DNA of 64,000 nt, taken from positions 100,786 to 164,785 of the forward strand of contig JAHCII010000002.1 of NCBI GenBank assembly GCA_026129305.1, written 5' to 3'. Origin of the DNA: Anaerolineales bacterium. Its GTDB lineage: Bacteria; Chloroflexota; Anaerolineae; Anaerolineales; UBA11579. The translations under genes were made by a program, and so were the position numbers. This document shows, one piece after another, positions 56,423-64,000 of the stretch. The notes under the pieces are model-generated. The model was not told the origin of the DNA. It worked only from the letters and a program-made list of their open reading frames with translations, and did not search any database. Position 1 is the stretch's first letter. Every line of letters starts with the position of its first letter.

Positions 56423-58147
56423 ATGCAAAGCCTGTTTCATTTCCAGAACCTGGCCGAAGAGCTGGTGGCCGCCGATGCGGAGCGCGACCGGATGCTAAGG
56501 GCCATGGACGCCATGTGGCGCAACCAGTGGAGCCTGCCGCCCAACGTGGCCGGGCTGAAGTGGATCCACAAGGTGGTCAGCAGCGACCCGCACGACGCCG
56601 TGCGGGCCGGCACACGCCTGCTTAGCTCGGTGGCGCCGCAGCTCAGCGTGCAGCCGCTGGGTGCCGGGCCGGCGACGCGCACCCGCGCTGAGCAGATCGA
56701 GCGCGCCCTGGCCTGGCATTTCCGCAACGCCGGCCGCCGCCGGCAGGCCGGCGTGCTGCGCGATGTGGTGTTGAGCGCGCTGCTCTACGATGAGGTGGTG
56801 GCCCAGGTGGTCTATTTGCCGGAGCAGCAGGGCGCGGCGGGCCTGCTGGGCGGGCGCCGTGGGGCCGCCCGCGGTCGCGCCGCAGACCGCTTCGGCCCCT
56901 TCGCCATCCTGGTGCGCAACCCGCAGCAGGTGCATGTGCGCTATTCCGACTGGATGCCCGAGGCGGTGCTGATGAAGACCGTGCTGCGCATGCAGGACGT
57001 GGCCGACTTTTGGGGGGTGCGGGCCAAGGCCCTGACCGCGGCGCCCAAGCGCGGCCGCGGCGGAAACAAACCGGCCCAGCTGACCCACTGCACGCTGTAC
57101 GACTATATGGACCTGGAGCAGCGCGTCGTGTGGGCTGTGCCGCAGGCCGGCGGCCTGGGGTTGGCCGCCCCCGGCGGTGAGGCTGAGGCGGACGCCGTCG
57201 AGATCTTGCGCGAGCCGCACGGCCTGGGTTTCCTGCCCTGGGCAGCCAAGGTGGGCGGCACCACCCTGGCTGAGAGCGGCGGGCCGCAGCGCATTCCGCT
57301 ACTGTACTCCATTTACACGTCGGGCCAGTGGGACACCCAGAATATCGTTGAGACCCTGCTGACCTCTGAAGTGATCGCTTACGCCGCCGCGCCGCGCATG
57401 AAGATTGAGGGGCCCAGTGACGGCGTGGATGTGGACTACGGCGAGCCCGGCCGCCCCGCCTACGTGCCGCCCGGTCACAAGCTGGACGCGCTGCAGCCAC
57501 CGGGCATGGACCTGGGCCTGGCGGCGCTGGCCCAGCGCGCCGCAGAGCGCATCAGCAAGAGCACTGTGCCGCGCGTGCTGCAAAGCGGCGACTATCCTAG
57601 CGGCACGGGTTATGCCACGCTCAACCTGGCGACCCAAAGCGGCATGAAGACCCTGGCCCCTTACAAGGAGCTAGCCGAGGAGGCGCTGGGCGAGGTGTTT
57701 GGCTTGATGCTGGCCTGGCTGCAGCACAGCGGCCAGCCCTTGGAAGGCCGTGACGGGCGGCGCGGCCGCGGCGAGCCGATCCGCATTGAGCCGGGTGAAC
57801 TGGCCGGCCTGGCGGTGGATGTGGAGCTGACCGCCGACGTGCCCACCGACCGCATGGCGCGCATCAATGCCGCCAGCCTGGCGGTGCGCGACCTGGGCTA
57901 CAGCCGCCAACGCGCCCTGGAGCAGATCGGCGAGAGCGACCCGCACGAGGTGCTGCGCCAGGCTGCCGCGGAGCAGCTGGCGGCGGTGGAACTGGAGATC
58001 GAGAAGGCCCGCCTGCTGGCTCTGGCCGGCTTGGCGCCTGGCACAGCTGGGCCGCGGCCGGCTCAGGGCGGCCAGGGTTTTAACCCTGCGCTGGGTGGCG
58101 AGCCGGCCGTGACGGCCGACCCCGGCCTGGCCCTGCGCGAGGACTAA
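56423..58147 (+). CDS. phage portal protein-like
   Basis: 574 aa. No catalytic motif is expected. The layout fits portals: N-terminal helical part with VSSDPHDAVRAGTRLLSSVA, a wing with IERALAWHFRNAGRRRQAGV, a stem/clip region, then QRAAERISKSTVPRVLQSGD, ATQSGMKTLAPYKELAEEAL, and a C-terminal barrel region RINAASLAVRDLGYSRQRAL followed by EQIGESDPHEVLRQ and an EIEKARLL coiled coil. The last part is the best portal signature (conformity to G-S-x(n)-E-x-G-DP pattern). AAAGGGGGAT is a strong Shine-Dalgarno. Flanked by its own hairpin and terminator, it is a single-gene unit. Confidence 0.75.
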   Translation: MQSLFHFQNLAEELVAADAERDRMLRAMDAMWRNQWSLPPNVAGLKWIHKVVSSDPHDAVRAGTRLLSSVAPQLSVQPLGAGPATRTRAEQIERALAWHFRNAGRRRQAGVLRDVVLSALLYDEVVAQVVYLPEQQGAAGLLGGRRGAARGRAADRFGPFAILVRNPQQVHVRYSDWMPEAVLMKTVLRMQDVADFWGVRAKALTAAPKRGRGGNKPAQLTHCTLYDYMDLEQRVVWAVPQAGGLGLAAPGGEAEADAVEILREPHGLGFLPWAAKVGGTTLAESGGPQRIPLLYSIYTSGQWDTQNIVETLLTSEVIAYAAAPRMKIEGPSDGVDVDYGEPGRPAYVPPGHKLDALQPPGMDLGLAALAQRAAERISKSTVPRVLQSGDYPSGTGYATLNLATQSGMKTLAPYKELAEEALGEVFGLMLAWLQHSGQPLEGRDGRRGRGEPIRIEPGELAGLAVDVELTADVPTDRMARINAASLAVRDLGYSRQRALEQIGESDPHEVLRQAAAEQLAAVELEIEKARLLALAGLAPGTAGPRPAQGGQGFNPALGGEPAVTADPGLALRED

Positions 58148-58149
58148 GT

Positions 58150-58188
58150 AAAAACCCCGGCATTGTCAAACAATGCCGGGGTTTCTTA
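58150..58188. terminator. bidirectional terminator after the portal gene
   Basis: AAACCCCGGCATTG-TCAAA-CAATGCCGGGGTTT. It overlaps the 3' end of the convergent membrane gene. Confidence 0.9.
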
Positions 58189-58965
58189 TACGAGCGGGTC
58201 GATCTTGAAGGCTTTTTGCACGAAGGCTGGTGGAAAGTATGCCCAATAGATGGCCAGCAGGGCCAGCTGGCCTAAGAGACGGGTGCCAAACTGCCAAAGC
58301 GGTGTGTTGGTCTGGATGTTAAACGGCAGAAAGAGCACCGGCAGAATGTAAGCCACCCCGAAAAGGAACATAAGGCCCAGCGAGACAACCCGGGCGCGCA
58401 GCTTGGGGCTGTGCTCTTTGACCCGCATAGACAGGACAAAGAAGCCGGCTGCAGCCAGGAAGGGCGGCAAGCCGAGCAGCAGGGTTAGACTGAGAGAGTA
58501 GATCAGCAGCACATTCGGGGCCAGCGTGTTCTGGAAATTGATGGCCGTCCCCCAGGGGTCCAGGCGCACACTCACCGGGCCCAGCCAGAAGGTGATGTAG
58601 AGCACGCTGAGGATCATGGCGGCGTACATCACCGCCAGGGCGGCGCCCAGGCGATGGCGGCCGCTATAGATGTACAGCAAGTAGGAGAGCAGGCCCCACA
58701 GCGCCACCAGCACGAAAATGGACCCGCCGGTGCTCAGAAACAGGTGCAGCCACAGATTGTCCACGCCCAGGGCCAGCAGGGCGATCGCCAGCAGGCCCAC
58801 CAAGGCCCCGGCGGCGGTCAGCAGCCACCACAGCCGGTAGTGCCACCAGGCGCGCCCATCTGCTGCGTCGGGGTAAGTCTTTTCTCCCAGGCGCATGCCG
58901 ATCAGCAGGCACAAAAACACAGAAATGGACGGGATGACCAGGGCGGGGATCAGATTGTCAGTCAT
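58186..58965 (-). CDS. seven-helix membrane protein, unknown function
   Basis: 259 aa with about seven predicted membrane helices and short loops (EKTYPDAADGRAWWHYRLWW, GPVSVRLDPWGTAINFQNTL, RVKEHSPKLRARVV). No catalytic or transport motif recognised. Its ATG overlaps the stop of the small basic protein upstream by ATGA, so both are made together. It lies on the strand opposite to the surrounding phage-like head genes and interrupts their order. Confidence 0.6.
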   Translation of the reverse strand: MTDNLIPALVIPSISVFLCLLIGMRLGEKTYPDAADGRAWWHYRLWWLLTAAGALVGLLAIALLALGVDNLWLHLFLSTGGSIFVLVALWGLLSYLLYIYSGRHRLGAALAVMYAAMILSVLYITFWLGPVSVRLDPWGTAINFQNTLAPNVLLIYSLSLTLLLGLPPFLAAAGFFVLSMRVKEHSPKLRARVVSLGLMFLFGVAYILPVLFLPFNIQTNTPLWQFGTRLLGQLALLAIYWAYFPPAFVQKAFKIDPLV

Positions 58966-59069
58966 AGCATGCGCGTGGCGCGCTGCGCCACCGACTCTCG
59001 CTTTTCTTGGGGGGTGGGGGCGGCCTTCTTCTTGGGCGCCGGTTTGATCTTCGAGGCTTTGTCTGCCAT
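58962..59069 (-). CDS. small basic peptide (35 aa)
   Basis: MADKASKIKPAPKKKAAPTP followed by QEKRESVAQRATRML: Lys/Pro/Ala-rich, highly basic. AGGGAGC lies 7 nt upstream of ATG 59069, and the stop sits in an ATGA overlap with the seven-helix protein gene. The frame is open further upstream, but the Shine-Dalgarno decides this start. Function unknown; the basic tail suggests nucleic-acid or membrane-surface contact. Confidence 0.55.
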   Translation of the reverse strand: MADKASKIKPAPKKKAAPTPQEKRESVAQRATRML

Positions 59070-59211
59070 GCCTTGCTCCCTGCGCAATCCTAGCAGAGAG
59101 ATTTCTGTTGCGCTGATGAAAATAACGGCCAGTTGCTTGATAGCCGCGCCGGTTTTCACCCAGGTTTCTTACCGCCTGCTATATGTAGGCTTGCCCGAGG
59201 AGGGGCCAGAC

Positions 59212-59676
59212 ATGAACGACCACGAGGAGAGCGGCGGCATTTTGGGGGAGCACGACGAGCCAGTTTCTGAGAAACAGCTTGCAAGGGAGATTGGTTTGGC
59301 GGGGGTTTCGCCGGAAGAGCCGCGCCAGCCGGCTTCACGCGGCCGTAGTGCCGGCGAGCTTGAGCGCCTGGAACGACAGATCGAAGACGCCATCGAACGA
59401 CGCTGGCAGAGCGCCAAGGACCGCCGTCTGGGCCGGCTGGAGGAGGAGCTGCGCGAACTGAAGCTGCGGCTGGCCGGCGACCAGGAGCCGGCTGAGGCGG
59501 CGCGACCGGCGCCGCGGGCCAGCCACATCGTGCAGCCGGGTGGCGGCGGCTTGCCGCCGGCCCCGGACCTGCGCGGCGAGTACGAGGCGCAGGTGGCCCA
59601 GCTGCGCCCGGGCGACCTGGCCGGCCTGTTGGAGCTCAAGCGGCGCTTCCGGGCCCGCGGGCTGGAGGTGTACTAG
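59212..59676 (+). CDS. scaffold-like coiled-coil protein of the phage head module
   Basis: 154 aa. Acidic N-terminus (MNDHEESGGILGEHDEPVSE), a strong coiled coil around residues 45-85 (RSAGELERLERQIEDAIERR, LGRLEEELRELKLRLAG), Pro-rich linker, and a C-terminal basic helix LLELKRRFRARGLEVY. It lies directly upstream of the capsid gene, where phages with SU10/HK97-type capsids encode the scaffold. GAGGAGGGG precedes ATG 59212. The frame continues upstream across the divergent promoter region, but the Shine-Dalgarno marks the start. Role inferred from position and composition. Confidence 0.55.
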   Translation: MNDHEESGGILGEHDEPVSEKQLAREIGLAGVSPEEPRQPASRGRSAGELERLERQIEDAIERRWQSAKDRRLGRLEEELRELKLRLAGDQEPAEAARPAPRASHIVQPGGGGLPPAPDLRGEYEAQVAQLRPGDLAGLLELKRRFRARGLEVY

Positions 59677-59730
59677 GCATTGCTGATTGTTGACGGTTGA
59701 TTTTCGATTTAAGAAACCTAAGGAGGGGGA

Positions 59731-60861
59731 ATGACAATATACGATGGACCCAAGACGACACACTCTGATCTGACCACGCAGGCGCGCCTGATCAGCGATG
59801 TGATCCAGATGGTGGACCCGCGCGATACGCCGCTGCTCTCACGCCTGGGGCTGGACGGGGCGCGCGGCAAGTTCAACCTCAAGCTGAACGGCTACAAGCT
59901 GGAACTGCTGGAGGATGAGTTGGACCCGCTGGAGACCACCGCCAACAACGGCGACCCGATCGCGGTGGACGACACCAGCTTCGTGGTAACGGACGCTTCG
60001 GTGTTTCAGGACGGCCATGTGATCCTGATCGGGGCGGAGTACCTGGTGGTCAAGTCTGCCAACCCGCAGACCAACCTGATCGAGGTGTACTCGCGGGCCT
60101 ATGGCGGCGCCAACGCCCAGCACGCCGCCAACGCGCCGATCCAGATCGTCGGCATGGCTCGGCTGGAGGGGGACGACGCCGACTTTGGCCCGCTGACCGA
60201 CATCCAGGCGCCCTACAACTACACCAGCATCTTCCAGAAGGCTGTGCAGGTCTCGGGGACGCTGCAGGCCATCACGCAGCACGGCATTGATGACGAGTTC
60301 ATGTACCAGGCCAACAAGGCCGTGCCGCACCTGCTGCGCCTGGTGGAGCGGGCCGCCTTCCACGGGGTGCGTTCGGCCGGGGCGGCCGGCCAGCCGCGCA
60401 GCCTGGGCGGGCTGGGCACCTTCATCACGGACAACGTGCAGCCGGCCGACGGGCCGATCAGCAAAGCGGATGTGGACACGCTGATGGAAGAGATCATCAT
60501 GGATGGCGGGCACCCGGACCTGCTGGTGATGAACCCGCGCGTAGCCAATGACCTGCGCGGCTTGCTGGACAACAGCAGCTATGTACGCGTCAGCCAGGAC
60601 GAGAGCAAGTTCGGCATGAGCGCCATCGAACGCGTGATCACCCAGTACGGCGAAATGGAGCTGGTGATGGACCGCTGGTGCCCGGCCCACACCGCCTATG
60701 TCCTGGAAAGCGGCAAAGTTGGCTTTTACAGCCTGCGCGGTTTTGAGCTGAAGGAGCTGGCCCGCTCAGGCGACAGCTTGAAGGGCGAGGTGGTGGGGGA
60801 GTTCTCGCTGCTGGTGGCCAACAACAAGGCTCACGGCAAGATCACCGGCATCACGACGTAA
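59731..60861 (+). CDS. major capsid protein, SU10/DUF5309-like (HK97 fold)
   Basis: 376 aa. The whole length fits the SU10 major-capsid (DUF5309) family: TQARLISDVIQMVDPRDTPL LSRLG at the start, QDGHVILIGAEYLVV with its strand-turn pattern, NYTSIFQKAVQVSGTLQAIT near 165-185, MYQANKAVPHLLRLVERAAF, MEEIIMDGGHPDLLVMNPRV, and a C-terminal GFYSLRGFELKELARSGDS region. In phages it forms the icosahedral head. AAGGAGGGGGA is an optimal Shine-Dalgarno. It is followed by repeats and a terminator, with no tail or connector genes. Confidence 0.8.
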   Translation: MTIYDGPKTTHSDLTTQARLISDVIQMVDPRDTPLLSRLGLDGARGKFNLKLNGYKLELLEDELDPLETTANNGDPIAVDDTSFVVTDASVFQDGHVILIGAEYLVVKSANPQTNLIEVYSRAYGGANAQHAANAPIQIVGMARLEGDDADFGPLTDIQAPYNYTSIFQKAVQVSGTLQAITQHGIDDEFMYQANKAVPHLLRLVERAAFHGVRSAGAAGQPRSLGGLGTFITDNVQPADGPISKADVDTLMEEIIMDGGHPDLLVMNPRVANDLRGLLDNSSYVRVSQDESKFGMSAIERVITQYGEMELVMDRWCPAHTAYVLESGKVGFYSLRGFELKELARSGDSLKGEVVGEFSLLVANNKAHGKITGITT

Positions 60862-60867
60862 TGCATC

Positions 60868-60902
60868 GCGTGTCACTCTGAGCCTGCGGCGGCCGTAAAG
60901 AG
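60868..60902 (+). repeat. interspersed repeat, family D (variant)
   Basis: GTGTCACTCTGAGC, GC-rich centre, AAAGAGCG. One of three repeats in the 190 nt after the capsid gene. Confidence 0.55.
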
Positions 60903-60907
60903 CGACC

Positions 60908-60938
60908 GTAGGGGCGAGGCATGCCTCGCCCCTACGCC
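60908..60938. repeat. palindromic repeat, family A
   Basis: GTAGGGGCGAGGC / GCCTCGCCCCTAC perfect palindrome. Confidence 0.85.
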
Positions 60939-60942
60939 CACC

Positions 60943-60984
60943 TGTCATTCTGAGCCAGCGGCGCAGCCGCGCCGCGAAGAAGTT
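60943..60984 (+). repeat. interspersed repeat, family D
   Basis: TGTCATTCTGAGCCAGCGGC..GCCGCGAAGAA; matches 6382-6424 at nearly every base. Confidence 0.8.
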
Positions 60985-61054
60985 TTGCAGCCAAGAACAG
61001 CACTGCTGCGGGTGGCAGGTCTCCACCCCGCCAGCGTGAAGGCAACCATCCACA

Positions 61055-61088
61055 GGCGGCAGCCCCTAAGGCTGCCGCCCATCTTTTT
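61055..61088 (+). terminator. rho-independent terminator of the capsid unit
   Basis: GGCGGCAGCC-CCTAA-GGCTGCCGCC followed by CATCTTTTTT. Confidence 0.85.
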
Positions 61089-61114
61089 TGTCAAGCATTT
61101 GTGGCGATAATCTC

Positions 61115-61142
61115 TTGCATTAACCCTTGTTGCACTTATACT
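61115..61142 (+). promoter_or_regulatory. promoter of the SpvB/Rhs-like gene
   Basis: TTGCAT 61115-61120, 16-nt spacer, TATACT 61137-61142; GGGGGAAATG follows with the gene start. Confidence 0.6.
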
Positions 61143-61167
61143 GGGTTTTGACCTTTGGGGGAAATGC

Positions 61168-64000
61168 ATGCCGGTTGACGCCACCCGAGTAACAGCCAAA
61201 CCATCGGAACCCAAGCCCTGGAGCGGGCCATTGCGCCTGTTGCTGGCCGTGTCGCTGCTGGCGGGCGGGTGGCTGCCAGCCGGGCTGGCTGGGGCGCAGG
61301 CCGCGCAAGCGCCGGGGCAAGGGGCCGCCCTGCTGGCGGTGCCTGAGATCCGCTATCCCCTATACCAAGACATCCCACAGGCGCAGGCCGAGGGCAGCCA
61401 GTATCCCGAGACGGTCATTCCGGCGCGCCAAGCGGGGGATGCCGGGGTCGAATTGCGTGTGCTGGCCGAGCCCAGCGTGCTGGCGGCCGACGGCGTCTTG
61501 CGCCTGCGGGTTCAGGTCAGCAATAGCCACAGCCAGGCGCAGCGCGACCTGGTCTACACGGACGTGCTGGCGCCGGGGATGGAATTTGTTGGAGGCGATG
61601 TCGAATACGCCGCCAGAGAGAACCGGGTGCGCTTTGCGATCGCCGAGCTGGCGGCCGGCGAGACGCTCGAATTTGAATACAGCCTGCGCATCACTGCGGC
61701 GCCGGGGGCGGGGCGCGCCGAAGGCGAGATCTGGGTGCATCCGGTGCAGCTGGCGCGGCCCGACCAAGAGCCGATCGTGGTCGAAGTGGCCTTTTGGGTT
61801 GGGCAGCCGGCCAAAACGGAGGGTACCCAGATAGCGGCGCTAGGTAGGGACGGCGGCTGGGCTGCGGCCGACCTGGCGGCGGTGTATGTGCCCGAAGGCG
61901 CCCTGCAGCAGAGCGCCATCCTGGAGGTGACCCGCCTGCCGCAGGGCCGGCCGGGGCCGGAACTGCAGTTCCAGATCGAACTACGCGCCGCGCCCGGGCT
62001 GGCCGCCGGCCCGGGAGACGAAACCCAGCGGCTGGAGCCCGGCGCGGTCGTGGAAGAGGCCTTTGCGCAGCCGGTCTTTCTGGAAGTCGACTTCTCCTCC
62101 GTGGTGGACCTGAAAGACGTGCCGGCTGGCCAGGAGCCGTATGTGGCCCTGTACGATGAAGCTTTGGCTATTTGGGTCAAGCAGCCGATCGTGGCGCTGG
62201 ACCCCGAAGCCAACACCGTCACGGTGGAAGCCGCCCACTTCTCCACCTGGGGCGGCGGCCTGGGGGACAGCCTGCCGCAGAACGGGGCCAACGTGCTGCT
62301 GTTCGACCAGCCCTATGCAGCCCTGTTCACCGGCGGGGCGCAGTACAGCATCCCGATCTGGACGCCGGCCGGGCGCGGCGGCCTGGCGCCCGACATCCGC
62401 CTGAGCTACAGCAGCAAGACCGTGGACGGCGTGCTGGGCGACGTGCAGGCGCCCTGGGTGGGCGTGGGCTGGAACATTGACGCGGTGGAGATCGTGCGCC
62501 AGATCACCACCAGCAGCAGCGGCTATGGCTACCAGGACAAATTTGCGCTGACCTTCAATGGCGAAGAGCACAAGCTGTTGAAAGACCCAGCCCACCCCAA
62601 CCGCTACTACACCGAGCGGGCGTCGTTTTTGTATATTGAGCGCCACAACCACGCCCTGGGCAATGCCGGGGCGGTGGCCAATGTGACCGGGGAGTGGTGG
62701 GAGATCGTGGCCACCGACGGCACGCGCTACCGCCTGGGCTGGAATGAGGATTCTGAGCAGCGCACCCTGATGTATGGCTACAAGTGCCAGACCGGCACGC
62801 CGTGCACCACGCCGGATGCGCCGTATACCGCGCTGGGCTATGCCGGGCTGGGGACGGATGTGGTCGCCAGCCGCTGGCGGGTGGACCGGGTGGTGGATGT
62901 GCACGGCAACTTTATTGAGTACCGCTATGCCGAGGAGCAGCCGCCGGCGGCCGCGCAGATCCCGGCCTTTGACCGGGCCAGCTACCTGGAGAGCATCCGC
63001 TTCACCGGTTGGCTGACGGGCGGGCTGCATGGGGCCGAGGTCGAGGCGCCGGGCTACGAAGTGCGCTTTGTGACCGCCGGGCGCGGCGGGGTGGGCGACA
63101 CGGCCCCGCTCAACTTCGGCATTTGGGACCAGTGGGACGAGCAGCTGCTGGCTGAGATCCAGGTCCTGCATGGCGAGACCGTCGTGCGGCGCTACCAGTT
63201 CGACTACGCTGCCGAAGCGGCGCCCAACGCCAACGGCACGTTGACCCTGAGCGGCCTGCGGGTCAGCGGCGGCGGGTATAGCGAGGGCGGGGTCAGCATC
63301 CCCTACACCGAGGCGGCGACGGTCAGCTTCGGCTACGAGAACCTGCCCAACCGGGCGGTGAGCGGCGGGCAGAACGTGTGGACCTACCCGCGGCTGGTCA
63401 GCATCCACAATGGTTACGGCGGGCAGCTGAGCTACAGCTACCAGCACGATGGGCGGGCGGCCAGCTCCTGGTACAACTACCGGGTTATCGAAGCGCAAGT
63501 CCACAGCGGGCTGGGGCTGGCCGCCGTGCAGAAATACAGCTACGGCACGCCGGTGTACACCAACCAGCCCAGCAACGGCCTGGGGGCGCTGGTGGGCCAC
63601 CCGACGGTGACCGAGACCAGCTACCAACTGGACGGCGAAACCAAGATCCTGGATACCCAGCACAGCTTCGGCACGAGCGGGTTGGACATCGGCCGCCCGC
63701 TGACCACGGACTGGAAGAACCCAAGCAATGGCGAGGTGCTGCGCCGGACCCGCCACACTTATGTGACCGACAACAGCCAGGCGCCCTTTGCGGGCCTGAA
63801 CTACCGTTATCTGCTGCAGACCGAGCATTTTGAGCTGTTGAGCGGCGGGCTGAGCCTGGTCAACAAGACCGTAACCCAGCGCCACCCGGGCACCGGCAAC
63901 CTGCTCTCGCAGAGTGAGTACCTGGGCGGCAGCCTGTATCGCCGCCAGGAGTTCAGCTACGCGGTAAACAGCGACCCGGCCGTGTACATTCTGGACCGGC
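61168..64000 (+). CDS. giant secreted SpvB/Rhs-like protein (3' end outside window)
   Basis: At least 944 aa, open to the window end. A signal-peptide-like helix (residues about 22-45, LRLLLAVSLLAGGWLPAGLA) is followed by an Ig/DUF11-like domain (VLRLRVQVSNSHSQ, LVYTDVLAPGMEFVGG). Then comes the SpvB/TcaC-type start YSIPIWTPAGRGGLAPDIRL, followed by LSYSS and VGVGWNIDAVEIVRQ. Long YD-like repeat precursors follow (DVHGNFIEYRY, HNGYGGQLSYSYQHDG, TTDWKNPSNGEVLRRTRHTY). Such proteins form a hollow shell that often encloses a variable C-terminal toxin. That end lies beyond 64000. I use ATG 61168, which fits the frame. Confidence 0.75.
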   Translation, partial: MPVDATRVTAKPSEPKPWSGPLRLLLAVSLLAGGWLPAGLAGAQAAQAPGQGAALLAVPEIRYPLYQDIPQAQAEGSQYPETVIPARQAGDAGVELRVLAEPSVLAADGVLRLRVQVSNSHSQAQRDLVYTDVLAPGMEFVGGDVEYAARENRVRFAIAELAAGETLEFEYSLRITAAPGAGRAEGEIWVHPVQLARPDQEPIVVEVAFWVGQPAKTEGTQIAALGRDGGWAAADLAAVYVPEGALQQSAILEVTRLPQGRPGPELQFQIELRAAPGLAAGPGDETQRLEPGAVVEEAFAQPVFLEVDFSSVVDLKDVPAGQEPYVALYDEALAIWVKQPIVALDPEANTVTVEAAHFSTWGGGLGDSLPQNGANVLLFDQPYAALFTGGAQYSIPIWTPAGRGGLAPDIRLSYSSKTVDGVLGDVQAPWVGVGWNIDAVEIVRQITTSSSGYGYQDKFALTFNGEEHKLLKDPAHPNRYYTERASFLYIERHNHALGNAGAVANVTGEWWEIVATDGTRYRLGWNEDSEQRTLMYGYKCQTGTPCTTPDAPYTALGYAGLGTDVVASRWRVDRVVDVHGNFIEYRYAEEQPPAAAQIPAFDRASYLESIRFTGWLTGGLHGAEVEAPGYEVRFVTAGRGGVGDTAPLNFGIWDQWDEQLLAEIQVLHGETVVRRYQFDYAAEAAPNANGTLTLSGLRVSGGGYSEGGVSIPYTEAATVSFGYENLPNRAVSGGQNVWTYPRLVSIHNGYGGQLSYSYQHDGRAASSWYNYRVIEAQVHSGLGLAAVQKYSYGTPVYTNQPSNGLGALVGHPTVTETSYQLDGETKILDTQHSFGTSGLDIGRPLTTDWKNPSNGEVLRRTRHTYVTDNSQAPFAGLNYRYLLQTEHFELLSGGLSLVNKTVTQRHPGTGNLLSQSEYLGGSLYRRQEFSYAVNSDPAVYILDR

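Noticed and set aside
58654..59211. long N-terminal extension of the scaffold-like protein
   Set aside because: That region is antisense to the seven-helix protein and the basic peptide; the GAGGAGGGG site decides for ATG 59212.
61981..63885. 634-codon open frame on the minus strand
   Set aside because: Antisense to the SpvB/Rhs-like gene, whose + frame is continuous with a signal peptide and family motifs; the minus frame is open only because of high GC.

Overview
The window is GC-rich and densely coded. It reads like the chromosome of a Chloroflexota bacterium, most likely Anaerolineae. That placement is inference from gene content: ECF sigma factors with partner genes, Thr/Pro-rich linkers in extracytoplasmic proteins, many short lipoproteins, a Leu T-box and small palindromic intergenic repeats. 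No rRNA or other decisive marker is present. Most genes are ordinary housekeeping or transport genes.

Layout. 1-4.1 kb: partial NfuA-type Fe-S protein, PAP2 phosphatase, a 38-aa ORF with its own promoter and terminator, metG with an in-frame repeat insertion, and an AT-rich frameshifted gene. 4.2-12.6 kb: accessory and regulatory cluster with a small membrane pair facing a TetR gene, a winged-helix/nucleotidyltransferase pair that looks like a toxin-antitoxin operon, an AlkD-like repair protein, an ECF42-type sigma factor with its DGPF partner, DUF1801/VOC/AHSA1/ArsR genes, a deazaflavin oxidoreductase and a membrane protein/XRE pair. 12.6-19.4 kb: lgt, leuS under a Leu T-box, two tRNA-Ala genes and an MFS transporter, flanked by two paralogous 166-aa membrane proteins. 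19.6-25.5 kb: pstSCAB phosphate transport, an M24 peptidase and a second PAP2 protein. 25.6-36 kb: EF-G paralogue, a phosphomutase-fold enzyme, a degenerate DNA-methylase-like protein, a zinc-ribbon membrane protein, a class A PBP and a MaoC-like protein. 36-43 kb: lipoprotein, ECF sigma operon, flavin reductase, amidase/L,D-transpeptidase pair, GT39-like glycosyltransferase and a DNA-binding protein gene behind a long palindrome. 43.5-61 kb: a large terminase, a portal, a scaffold-like protein and an SU10-type capsid protein lie on the + strand in phage head-module order, but separated by host genes (typA, the potABCD operon and others). 61.2-64 kb: start of a very large secreted SpvB/Rhs-like protein that runs off the window.

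Three cross-cutting signals stand out. (1) The scattered head module has no integrase, tail or lysis genes in view, matching either a broken-up prophage or a domesticated, GTA-like packaging system. (2) At least nine start codons lie exactly 6 nt after a TANNNT -10 hexamer, implying leaderless transcription, while other genes carry strong Shine-Dalgarno sites. (3) Several families of short palindromic repeats fill the intergenic gaps, one copy lies inside metG, and at four places a short copy of a gene's own end sits near that gene. A structured leader plus terminator ahead of potD may be an unrecognised riboswitch.
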